Of a DNA stretch of 64,000 nt, positions 1 to 6,958 are shown piece by piece. The DNA is from Acidimicrobiaceae bacterium. Its GTDB lineage: Bacteria > Actinomycetota > Acidimicrobiia > Acidimicrobiales > UBA8190. The stretch spans positions 201,096 through 265,095 of the forward strand of contig PLXQ01000034.1 of NCBI GenBank assembly GCA_003151475.1. The letters run 5' to 3'. Position numbers and translations under genes: made by a program. How positions within the stretch are numbered: position 1 is the stretch's first letter; each line of letters begins with the position of its first letter. The notes below the pieces were generated by a model. It saw only the letters and a program-made list of their open reading frames with translations, had not been told where the DNA came from and did not search any database.

Positions 1-504
1 GTCGACCTGCACGTCGAAAAGACCGGCGATTCCGGCCGCGTCGAGCACGGCCGCGCAGTTCTCGCTTGCTGAAACCACAGCCAGCTTTCGCCCGGCGGCC
101 CTCAGAGCACGGACGAGCGTCACCGACCCGGGAAAAGCGGCGATACCGCCCTCCGAAAGCATCCGAAGCACCAACTCGTTCTTGCGCTGCCCAACGCCGT
201 TCACACTCTCTTTCTCTGGCGAGTCGTCAGGTGTCCCTTCGGCGAAATGGATGCCGCGCGAGGTGAGGAAAGACCGGACACCGTCGAGGCGGGGTTTGCC
301 GTCCACGAATCGCTCGTAGTCGGCAATCAGGTCGAAAGGGGTGAACGTCGTTCCCACCCCTGCCCGGCGAGCAAGCAGCTCGTCGAAGGTCTCCTTCCAG
401 GCCGCGGCGTGAACGGAGGCGGTGTCGGTCAGCACCCCGTCGAGGTCGAAGAGCCAGGCCTCAAGCGCAGCCGCCCTGCCTAGTGACGCCGCGCCGGCCG
501 TCAC
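1..504 (-). CDS. HAD-superfamily hydrolase, beta-phosphoglucomutase type (3' end off window)
   Basis: Partial gene with 168 codons visible; the C-terminus lies beyond the left edge. The N-terminus carries the HAD motif I as FDLDGVLTD, with nucleophile Asp20 and acid/base Asp22, then a helical cap region containing DGKPRLDGVRSF, and motif II near VVSAS at about residue 145. The DGKPRLDGV cap signature is typical of beta-phosphoglucomutase-like HAD proteins that work beside GH65 disaccharide phosphorylases, but no GH65 gene is visible here. Predicted role: cytoplasmic Mg-dependent sugar-phosphate phosphatase or mutase. The start is GTG at 504, the nearest start that leaves room for the usual residues before motif I. 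No in-frame ATG is available near it, so the start is moderately certain. Confidence 0.8.
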   Translation of the reverse strand, partial: MTAGAASLGRAAALEAWLFDLDGVLTDTASVHAAAWKETFDELLARRAGVGTTFTPFDLIADYERFVDGKPRLDGVRSFLTSRGIHFAEGTPDDSPEKESVNGVGQRKNELVLRMLSEGGIAAFPGSVTLVRALRAAGRKLAVVSASENCAAVLDAAGIAGLFDVQVD

Positions 505-834
505 GTGCGCACCGCCGCTCGAACCACCCCAAAGCGCCGCCACCCGATCAGCATGCTGCCGATCCTAAACATCCGAACAGAGCGATGTGCATGGATTTTG
601 ATCGTCGATTCAGACGAGATGATCAACCGGAGTCGCCGGTTGGGCGAACCCAGACACCTGCTCTGAGAGCTCGCCGACAAGCTGACTTCCGCCGAGCTTT
701 GTGAAGAAGGCCGAGCGTTTGAAGAAGTGAGTCCGTCTTTCAGAGGTAACCTTCCGGGAAAGGCGACCCTCCAACGGAGAGACGCCATCGATCTCGCCCC
801 AGACCCCGGCGACGCTGAGAAAGTGGACGGCGTC
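505..834. other. intergenic region, no supported gene
   Basis: About 330 bases between the HAD gene and the next possible start. Open frames exist on both strands but they have no recognisable domain and no convincing ribosome site. The region probably holds divergent promoters for the HAD gene and the ORF that follows. If GTG 727 is used as the start of that ORF, the gap shrinks to 222 bases. Confidence 0.4.
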
Positions 835-1323
835 ATGAACCGGTTACCTGAGTCAGGTCCTGTTCGCGCTGATGGCGAATTCAGCGCGTGGGTTCCTTCT
901 TCGCTCGACTCCTTCGCCCTGCCCGAAGTAGGTGCCCGGTCAACCGCGTGGGTCGCGGTGGATAGTGGGGAAGTCGATCCAGCGGCCGTCGCCACACGGG
1001 ATCTGCTTGACGAAGTCATCTCCCATATCCACCGAGCAGGATTATTGATCAATTCGTGTAGCGAAGTAGTCAGGCCGGCCCTTGTGGAACAACTGGTGGA
1101 TGTCACGCGTGAGTTGGACGCGGTGATCTATCAGCTCCAGGCCGCGGGCCCCGAAGGTCACGACGCAGTGAGGCTGACCGATTTCCCGTCACCTCACATG
1201 CATTGGGCGTGGTCAGAGGGTGGACGCCGGTGGATCAATATGACATTCAACGAGAATCAGGCGTGGCTCGCCCGTCCTGATCTGGATCCGGTGGCGTTCG
1301 CCTCTCATGAGGTGATGTCATGA
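835..1323 (+). CDS. hypothetical protein, possible helical domain
   Basis: I do not recognise a family. The reading frame gives 162 residues from ATG 835, or 198 from GTG 727. The central part contains an amphipathic helical stretch (DLLDEVISHIHRAGLL followed by LVEQLVDVTRELDAVIYQL) that could be a dimerising four-helix element. The C-terminal part is Trp-rich (HWAWSEGGRRWINMTF). No signal peptide or membrane segment is seen. The ribosome site before either start is weak. The amino-acid composition looks protein-like, but there is no operon context. It could be a regulatory adaptor or a fragment of a decayed sensor protein. Confidence 0.45.
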   Translation: MNRLPESGPVRADGEFSAWVPSSLDSFALPEVGARSTAWVAVDSGEVDPAAVATRDLLDEVISHIHRAGLLINSCSEVVRPALVEQLVDVTRELDAVIYQLQAAGPEGHDAVRLTDFPSPHMHWAWSEGGRRWINMTFNENQAWLARPDLDPVAFASHEVMS

Positions 1324-1619
1324 GATGGAACTGCCGCCTAACCATCCGGGTTGGTGAACTCACTGAAAGAATTGTGTGAGGGCGTCTCAATGTCTGGGCC
1401 GGCGGATACTGAACCACGCGGCATCGAGGGAGACAATCCATACCCTCAACGCTCTAACAAGGGTGCGCGCCGTCCTCCGGCGCGGCGCATTTCCAGCCGA
1501 TTCGATGAGGCGGGCGTCGTCAGATCTTGGAGATCGCCACTTGTCGGGTCCAGGAGAATCGGCGACGTCGAGCGCCAGCGTCAAGAAGAACGGAGGATCC
1601 GGCGCGCGGGTTGTGAGGT
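1324..1619. other. intergenic region, no supported gene
   Basis: About 296 bases. A frame of roughly 100 codons exists on the plus strand but its product is Arg-rich, without hydrophobic core or known motif, and overlaps an equally long antisense frame. I see no RNA gene or clear promoter. Confidence 0.4.
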
Positions 1620-2196
1620 GTGGATGATCGCGCTGCGGACCGAGTTGTGACGGCCATCGAGCAAGATGAGCAGCCGCTGGACGAGTCGGTCGATGTCCCT
1701 CAGGAGTTGCTCGAGACACTGTTCCAACATCTGCGATCGTCGGCGGAGGGTCTCACGGAGCGTGAAGCGGCGCGGCGGTTGGTGGTCTGCGGCCCTAACC
1801 AGCTCACCTCTCGAGGCGGCCGCCGATGGCCCGGCGAGCTGGTCGCACAGTTCACTCATCTGCTGGCGCTCCTCTTAGGCGCCGCCGCCGTCTTGGCGGC
1901 GGTCAGTAGTTCTCCGATTCTCGGGGCAGCGATCGTGGGAGTGATCGTGCTCAACGCTGTCTTTGCATTCCTCCAGGAGCTGCACGCTGCACGCCGTGGA
2001 GGCAGTGGCCGCCTATCTACCTTCGAGCGCATCAGTGCTGCGTGACGGGTCCCGCCAAGAAGTGGACGCCCTAACCCTCGTACCCGGCGACGTGCTGCTG
2101 CTGGAGGAAGGGGACCGAATCAGCGCGGACGGGCGTCTGATCACCGCAGGTGAGGGCCGATCGCCGTTGATCGCGCAATCGGTCAGGCCCACGTGA
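1620..2196 (+). pseudogene. P-type cation-transporting ATPase remnant, frameshifted and truncated
   Basis: The first frame (from GTG 1620) gives the N-terminal cation-ATPase domain ([18 protein letters not shown], residues ~45-62), two hydrophobic segments ([15 protein letters not shown] and [21 protein letters not shown]), then changes abruptly to unrelated sequence and stops at 2045. The normal continuation is found in the +1 frame from about 1994: [20 protein letters not shown] and LVPGDVLLLEEGDRISADGRL, the start of the E1-E2 actuator domain. A single extra base, or two lost bases, near 1990-1996 explains the switch. Homology then stops near 2160, so the phosphorylation site and the rest (over 600 residues) are missing. 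No functional pump can be made. The remnant runs into the convergent nitroreductase, suggesting a deletion or recombination scar. Confidence 0.8.
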
Positions 2197-2805
2197 TGAC
2201 GTCGGAATGGTCCAGGCGCGGCAGCCGGTCGAACCAGGCGTTCTCGCCGGGATGGCTGATATTGACAACCAGGATCGACTTCCACCGTCCATCGGGGAAG
2301 AAGTCGGCGTCCAAGCTGCCGGCGTCGAAGCCACCCATCGGTCCGGCCGCCAGTCCGTGGGCGCGTACCGCTAGGACGAGTAGCCGGCCTGCATGGCGGC
2401 GCTGAACTGGCCCGTGCTGGAGCGCATTTCGTCGTTGGCGGCGAAGACGTCGCGGAGCTCCGGCTTGAAGGGCAGAACCGTGGGGATGTGCTCATGGAAC
2501 TGCGTGTCGAGGGCCAGAACAGCGACCGCCGGGGCGGAGGCTGTCTTGTCTCGATTTCCTTCGCTCATGTGCCCGACGAGCCGCTTGCGTCCTTCATCGG
2601 TGCGGACGTAGAGGACCCGGAGGGGCTGGGTATTAGCGGCGCTCGGACCCCACTTGGCCAGCTCCCACACGTCGGCGAGTTCTTCGTCGCTGACGGGCGT
2701 GGGAGCGAAGCCGTTGGCCGTGCGGGCGTCGGTAAAGAGCAACGCCCGGCCGGCGTCATCGAGCCGGTCCAGGACGAGCGCGGAGGAGGTGTCGGTCATG
2801 GTCAT
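2183..2805 (-). pseudogene. nitroreductase, RutE-like malonic semialdehyde reductase family, single-base frameshift
   Basis: FMN-dependent nitroreductase fold related to RutE, which reduces malonic semialdehyde. The first frame (ATG 2805, with AGGAG about 11 bases upstream) encodes ~140 residues including ELAKWGPSAANTQPLRVLYV, the FMN-binding region. It ends at an in-frame TAG at 2371-2373 right after QAGY. Restoring one base near 2379 gives the expected continuation LVLAVRAHGLAAGPMGGFD and later ILVVNISHPGENAWFDRLPRL, ending with TGA at 2183. The joined product would be about 207 residues, near the family norm of ~196. Everything else is intact, so the lesion is either recent or a sequencing error. 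It faces the HxlR regulator head to head, a common pairing for redox enzymes. Confidence 0.85.
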
Positions 2806-2910
2806 TGGGCTTCGGTCTCCTGGGGTGCTTCGGAAATGCTAGTGACATCTACTAACGTAGCCGTAGCATCTTCTATTCCAGAAGCCCCGCTGGATTTATG
2901 AGCACCTCGC

Positions 2911-2922
2911 TATAATGTGGTG
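2911..2922 (+). promoter_or_regulatory. -10 box giving a probable leaderless HxlR transcript
   Basis: A perfect TATAAT lies at 2911-2916. A start of transcription about seven bases downstream falls on the A of ATG 2923, so the HxlR mRNA may be leaderless, which is common in Actinobacteria. No good -35 box is visible 16-18 bases upstream. The 118-base gap also holds the promoter of the divergent nitroreductase. Confidence 0.5.
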
Positions 2923-3261
2923 ATGGAGGCGACGACAGCGGTGGGGCACGAACCGCGTACTTGTGACGCCGCCCTGGCGCGCGCCTTCGGCTTCCTCGGG
3001 AAACGGTGGAATGGAGTCCTGCTCGGCACGCTCGTACGGGGGTCCGCCGGTTTCGCCGAGTTGAAACGCGCCGTCAAGGGAATCAGCGATTCCGTTCTGT
3101 CCGAGCGACTGAGCGAACTGGCTGCGGCCGGGCTCGTACGGCGCACCGTTGAGGAAGGTCCGCCGGTCGCTGTGACCTATCACGTGACGGAGGCGGGCCA
3201 GGCACTGATGCCGGCGCTCGAGGCCCTGACCACGTGGGCTGAGCACAACCTGCCCACCTGA
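2923..3261 (+). CDS. HxlR-family winged-helix transcriptional regulator
   Basis: 112 residues, the normal size of HxlR/YodB-type regulators. The N-terminal Cys (TCDAALARAFGFLGKRWNGVLL) matches the position of the redox-sensing Cys of YodB-like members. The winged helix follows (GFAELKRAVKGISDSVLSERLSEL, residues ~45-68) and a beta wing (GLVRRTVEEGPPVAVTYHVTEAG). These act as cytoplasmic DNA-binding dimers and often control a divergent oxidoreductase gene in response to electrophiles or oxidants. Here the divergent neighbour is the nitroreductase, which is the likely target. I chose ATG 2923 over GTG 2917/2920 because of the -10 box placement. Confidence 0.9.
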   Translation: MEATTAVGHEPRTCDAALARAFGFLGKRWNGVLLGTLVRGSAGFAELKRAVKGISDSVLSERLSELAAAGLVRRTVEEGPPVAVTYHVTEAGQALMPALEALTTWAEHNLPT

Positions 3262-3304
3262 CCGGCGCAGCGCCCGGGCCCCGCAGTGCCCTAGCTCGAG
3301 AAGG

Positions 3305-4699
3305 TCAACGGGGATAGCCCTTCTCCGACGGCGTCTCGATGAGACCCTGCGTCGCGCCGCTGGTGTCCCTGTACCACCCCACTGCCACGCAGGTTCCGGG
3401 CGTGGGGCAGGTCATGTCGTTGAAAGAGGCGACAGGATTCGCTCCCTCGGCGTTGGTCGGCAGTGGCGCCCGGGACGTCGTCCAGGTTCCTCCCGACAGC
3501 GTCTCGACGAGCCCATGCAGGATGGTGCCGCTCGTATCGAGGTAGCTCCCGACCGCGATGCACGATGCCGCGGTCACGCACGTGAGGGCATCGTGATGCG
3601 CGTCAACGCCCGCCGGCAGCGTCAGCTTCGCCGGTCTCCAGATGCTCCCCGACAGTGCATCGATGAGGCCGTCATGGTCGCGTTTCGCATTTGTGTACGC
3701 CCCGACGGCAATGCAGGAGCCAACGGCTGGGCAGGTGACAGCGTCGAGGACGGGGGACCGGTTCGTTGCCGCGTTTGCCGGGAGCGGCGCTTGTCGCCCC
3801 GTCCATGTTCCTCTCGAGAGCGTCTCGATGAGGCCGTGGAGCTGTCCCCGGAGACCATAGACACTTCCGACGGCCACACAGGATCCTGCCGACGGGCAGG
3901 TGACGGCGAAGACGGCGGCACGCGCTACCTCCGTGGGAATCCATGTTCCGTGGGCCAGGGTCTCGATCAGTCCTGGGATGTTCCCGCCGGTGTCGTTGTA
4001 CGACCCCACGGTGACACAGGCGCCAACCGCCGGGCAGGTCACGGTTTGTAGGAACACATCGGGTGCGGAGTTCGCATTGGGCGGCGGCCGCGGTTGTAGG
4101 GCAGTCCAGTGGCCCCCCGAGAACGTCTCTATGAGGCCCAGCGCCGCCGGTCGCGGATCGAAGTAACTGCCGACAGCCACACACGAACGGACAGAGGGGC
4201 AGGCGACGGCGGTGAGCGACGCGGCCGAGCCTAGGGTGACGTTCGCCGGAAGCGGCGCTTGGAGAGGCGTCCACTTTCCTCCCGCCAGAGTTTCCAAGAG
4301 GCCGTGTGGGTCACCGCTGACGCTCGTGTACCACCCCACGGCCACACAGAAACCCGTACCCCGACAGGCGACGCCGCTCAGGTACGAGTCACCCGGGTTC
4401 TGCGGAGATGCGTTGGGCGGTAGCGGTGCCAGTGCGGCGGCCCAGGTGCCGCGTGAAAAGGTGGCCAGGAGACCGTGGAGGTGACCTCCCATCTCGTCGT
4501 ACGACCCCACGGCCACGCAGGAGCCCGCGCTCGGGCAGGTGACGGCCACGACGGCGGCATGGGGCACCTCGACGGGAATCCATGTCGGCGCGTGCCGAGT
4601 CGGGGAGAGTACGGGAACGACGCCCGTACCGACCAGCACTTGTGCCAGGAAGACGGCGGCCTTCACGCCAGCACCCGGAATCTTCAGAGAGCCAAGCAT
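3305..4699 (-). CDS. secreted protein with eight Cys-containing beta-propeller-like repeats
   Basis: 464 residues. The N-terminus (residues ~10-30, VKAAVFLAQVLVGTGVV) resembles a signal peptide, so the product is probably exported. The rest is eight repeats of about 50-58 residues, each with the pattern C..xGxCvAVGsY, then GLIETLSxGTW, then aPLPxNA. The paired Cys of each repeat could form a disulfide on one blade of a propeller. The family is common in Actinobacteria and has no assigned activity; adhesion or carbohydrate binding is plausible. The start ATG 4699 follows GGGGGAATCG, a good ribosome site. It is downstream of the acyl-CoA ligase on the same strand, with a 130-base gap, so it may have its own promoter. 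Confidence 0.8.
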   Translation of the reverse strand: MLGSLKIPGAGVKAAVFLAQVLVGTGVVPVLSPTRHAPTWIPVEVPHAAVVAVTCPSAGSCVAVGSYDEMGGHLHGLLATFSRGTWAAALAPLPPNASPQNPGDSYLSGVACRGTGFCVAVGWYTSVSGDPHGLLETLAGGKWTPLQAPLPANVTLGSAASLTAVACPSVRSCVAVGSYFDPRPAALGLIETFSGGHWTALQPRPPPNANSAPDVFLQTVTCPAVGACVTVGSYNDTGGNIPGLIETLAHGTWIPTEVARAAVFAVTCPSAGSCVAVGSVYGLRGQLHGLIETLSRGTWTGRQAPLPANAATNRSPVLDAVTCPAVGSCIAVGAYTNAKRDHDGLIDALSGSIWRPAKLTLPAGVDAHHDALTCVTAASCIAVGSYLDTSGTILHGLVETLSGGTWTTSRAPLPTNAEGANPVASFNDMTCPTPGTCVAVGWYRDTSGATQGLIETPSEKGYPR

Positions 4700-4829
4700 C
4701 GATTCCCCCAGCCAGAAGGGCTGAGTCGACGGTACCGCACCCCATACGGTGGTGCCACGGTGATACGTGCCGCCGGCCGGTCGCCGGCCCCGAGGGCCGA
4801 AGAATCGGCTGTTTTTCTACCGTGTGCGC

Positions 4830-6302
4830 TCAGGACACCTCTGCGTCATCGGAGGCGACGCGCAGGCGGCGGAGCTCTGACCGGCGCATCTTTCCGGCAT
4901 CGTCGCGCAGAGGGGAGCTCACGAACTCGATGGTCCGAGGGCGCTTGTAGGCGACCAGCCGTTCGGCCGTGAACGCAATCAGTTCGTCGCCACTCACCGC
5001 CGAGGCGTCCGCTTCGACGATGGCGTGGACGCGGTTGCCCCGCTCGTCATCGGGCAGACCGATGACGGCACACGATTGCACCGCCGGGTGCTCGTTCAGA
5101 GCCGACTCGATCTCGGCCGGATAGACGTTCGATCCACCCACCAGAATCATGTCCTGGGCCCGGTCGCCCAGGTACAGATAGCCGTCCTCATCGAGCCGAC
5201 CCATGTCGCCCAGGGACTCCCAGCCGCCCGGTCGCACGCGGGCTTCGGCTCCGACATAACGGTATGCGGGCGTGGTCCGAGAGGAACGCAGCCACACCTC
5301 GCCCTCGTGGCCGGCGGGGAGAACGTTGCCGTCGGGATCGCAGATCTGCACTTCGCCTCCCGTGGGCCGACCAACCGAACCGCGATGCTCGAGCCATTCG
5401 TGGCCGGTGATGACCGTGCGCAGCTGGGCCTCGGTCCCGGCGTAGAGCTCGTAGATGCGCTCGGGTCCGAGCCATTTGATCCACACCTCCTTGAGCCAAG
5501 GAGGACAAGGCTCGGCCAGGTGCCACACGACCCGCAGCGCAGATAGGTCGTACCCCGTGCGTACCTCGGCAGGGAGATTCCAGATGCGCTTCATCATGGT
5601 GGGCACGAGATAGACCACGTCCGCCCGGTGCTCGGCCATCGCTGCCAGCGTCTGTTCGGCATCGAAGCGGGGCAGGACGACAACGTGGCTCCCATGCAGC
5701 AGGGCGAAACATGCCCAGACGATCGGACCGTTGTGGAAGAGCGGGCCCGGCATCACGAGGCATCCGTCGCGGCTGAACAGTAGAGCGGCCTCTGCAGAGG
5801 GATCGATGAGACCAGGGTCGCCTGACACGATCAGTTTGGGACGACCCGTCGATCCACCTGAGGTCGGGGCCTTCCACGCCGGGCTGACCACGTCGACCAG
5901 ATCGACTGGTCCGTCGGGATCGGGAGGTCGGTAACCGATCGGTAAGCACAGCCGATCGGGCAACACATCTGGATCAACACCGAGGACAACCACCGGATCG
6001 GCCAACGAGACCACGGCTTCGAGTTCGCGACGGGGCAGTCGGGCGCTTACGGGCTGAGGAGTGGCGCCCAATTTCCACAGCGCCACCGTCGCCACGAACC
6101 ACTCGGTGCTATTGGGTAATGCCAAAGTCACCATGTCGCCGACACCGACGCCCAGACGGCGGAACTCATGGGCCAGGAGATCGGACTGCCTGTCGAGTTC
6201 AGAGCGGCTGAGGGTGGACTCGCCACAGGTGACCGCGGGCGCGCCAGGTCGTCGGGCGGAAAGATCCCGGAGCTGAGCGGCGAATGAGATCAGGGAGGCC
6301 AC
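4830..6302 (-). CDS. AMP-dependent acyl-CoA synthetase/ligase
   Basis: 490 residues, ANL superfamily. The ATP-binding P-loop is PTSGGSTGRPKLI at residues 147-159, a variant seen in bile-acid/steroid-type CoA ligases. Other motifs are YAGTEAQ (A5), LGDMGRLDEDGYLYLGDRAQDMI (A7/A8, hinge Asp) and, near the C-terminus, GKMRRSELR containing the catalytic Lys for adenylation. Expected reaction: carboxylate + ATP + CoA to acyl-CoA + AMP + PPi. The substrate is unknown; a sterol side-chain or aromatic acid is possible from the P-loop variant. It follows the PPOX gene by 12 bases, so the two are probably co-transcribed. Confidence 0.88.
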   Translation of the reverse strand: MASLISFAAQLRDLSARRPGAPAVTCGESTLSRSELDRQSDLLAHEFRRLGVGVGDMVTLALPNSTEWFVATVALWKLGATPQPVSARLPRRELEAVVSLADPVVVLGVDPDVLPDRLCLPIGYRPPDPDGPVDLVDVVSPAWKAPTSGGSTGRPKLIVSGDPGLIDPSAEAALLFSRDGCLVMPGPLFHNGPIVWACFALLHGSHVVVLPRFDAEQTLAAMAEHRADVVYLVPTMMKRIWNLPAEVRTGYDLSALRVVWHLAEPCPPWLKEVWIKWLGPERIYELYAGTEAQLRTVITGHEWLEHRGSVGRPTGGEVQICDPDGNVLPAGHEGEVWLRSSRTTPAYRYVGAEARVRPGGWESLGDMGRLDEDGYLYLGDRAQDMILVGGSNVYPAEIESALNEHPAVQSCAVIGLPDDERGNRVHAIVEADASAVSGDELIAFTAERLVAYKRPRTIEFVSSPLRDDAGKMRRSELRRLRVASDDAEVS

Positions 6303-6314
6303 GAACCCGGTCGG

Positions 6315-6782
6315 TCAGTCGCCGGCCAACCGGGCCGGAAATCCGCCCCGGCTTATCGGTCCCCACCTCTCAGGGACCAATCGGATCAGCACCTTGCCCT
6401 GGTCGATCATGGCTTGGCGGTACTCCTCCCAGTCGGAATGCTCCCCGCTGATCGACCGGAAATATGTCACCAGTCCTTCCAGAGCGTCGGGCAGGTCGAC
6501 GATCCCTGTCGGTCCCGACACCTGAACCCAGTCACCGGTAAAGCCGTCCGACAAGACGCAGACCTCGGCCCTCGGGCGCCGGCGCAGGTTGAGGACTTTG
6601 GCTCGCTCGGGATAGCTCGCGACCAGAATCGTCCCCTCGGGATCGACGCCCATGGTCACCGGTGACATCTGGGGCGTCCCGTCCCGGCGCTCGGTACTCA
6701 GGATGGCGTGATGCCGGGGTCGGATGAATGCCAGCAATCCGGTGCGGTCGACGGGGGTGTCCACGGCGATGGGGCGGGCCAT
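6315..6782 (-). CDS. PPOX-class F420-dependent oxidoreductase/flavin-binding protein
   Basis: 155 residues from ATG 6782 (MARPIAVDTP); an upstream in-frame GTG at 6815 would add 11 residues. Split beta-barrel fold of the pyridoxamine-phosphate oxidase-like family. Visible landmarks are FIRPRHHAILSTERRDGTPQMSPVTMGVD (first strands), ERAKVLNLRRRPRAEVCVLS (cofactor-binding loop) and DWVQVSGPTGIVDLPDALE. Family members use F420H2 or FMN to reduce quinones, biliverdin or xenobiotics in the cytoplasm. First gene of a two-gene unit with the acyl-CoA ligase. The LARR..PRAEV pattern is typical of the F420-linked subgroup, but the cofactor is inferred. Confidence 0.85.
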   Translation of the reverse strand: MARPIAVDTPVDRTGLLAFIRPRHHAILSTERRDGTPQMSPVTMGVDPEGTILVASYPERAKVLNLRRRPRAEVCVLSDGFTGDWVQVSGPTGIVDLPDALEGLVTYFRSISGEHSDWEEYRQAMIDQGKVLIRLVPERWGPISRGGFPARLAGD

Positions 6783-6910
6783 GGTGCGAAGGTATCGGAT
6801 CCGGTCCATGCCCACGGCGCTTCACGCGCGTCGGGCCGGATGGAGGGGGGACCTGGGGGGTCGTCCGGGTCGAAATGGTCGATTCCTTGATCGTCGTTTG
6901 GAGCGCTCTG

Positions 6911-6939
6911 TTGACAGATCCAACCTGGGACTGGATGCT
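6911..6939 (+). promoter_or_regulatory. putative promoter of the S53 peptidase
   Basis: A perfect -35 hexamer TTGACA at 6911-6916 is followed, 16 bases later, by GATGCT at 6933-6938, a weak -10. Transcription would begin near 6945, only ~14 bases before ATG 6959. Confidence 0.45.
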
Positions 6940-6958
6940 CGAAGAGACGAATGTCGGG

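Noticed and set aside
6728..6958. Upstream extension of the S53 peptidase ORF
   Set aside because: It overlaps the divergent PPOX gene and precedes the TTGACA promoter; the signal peptide starts after 6959.
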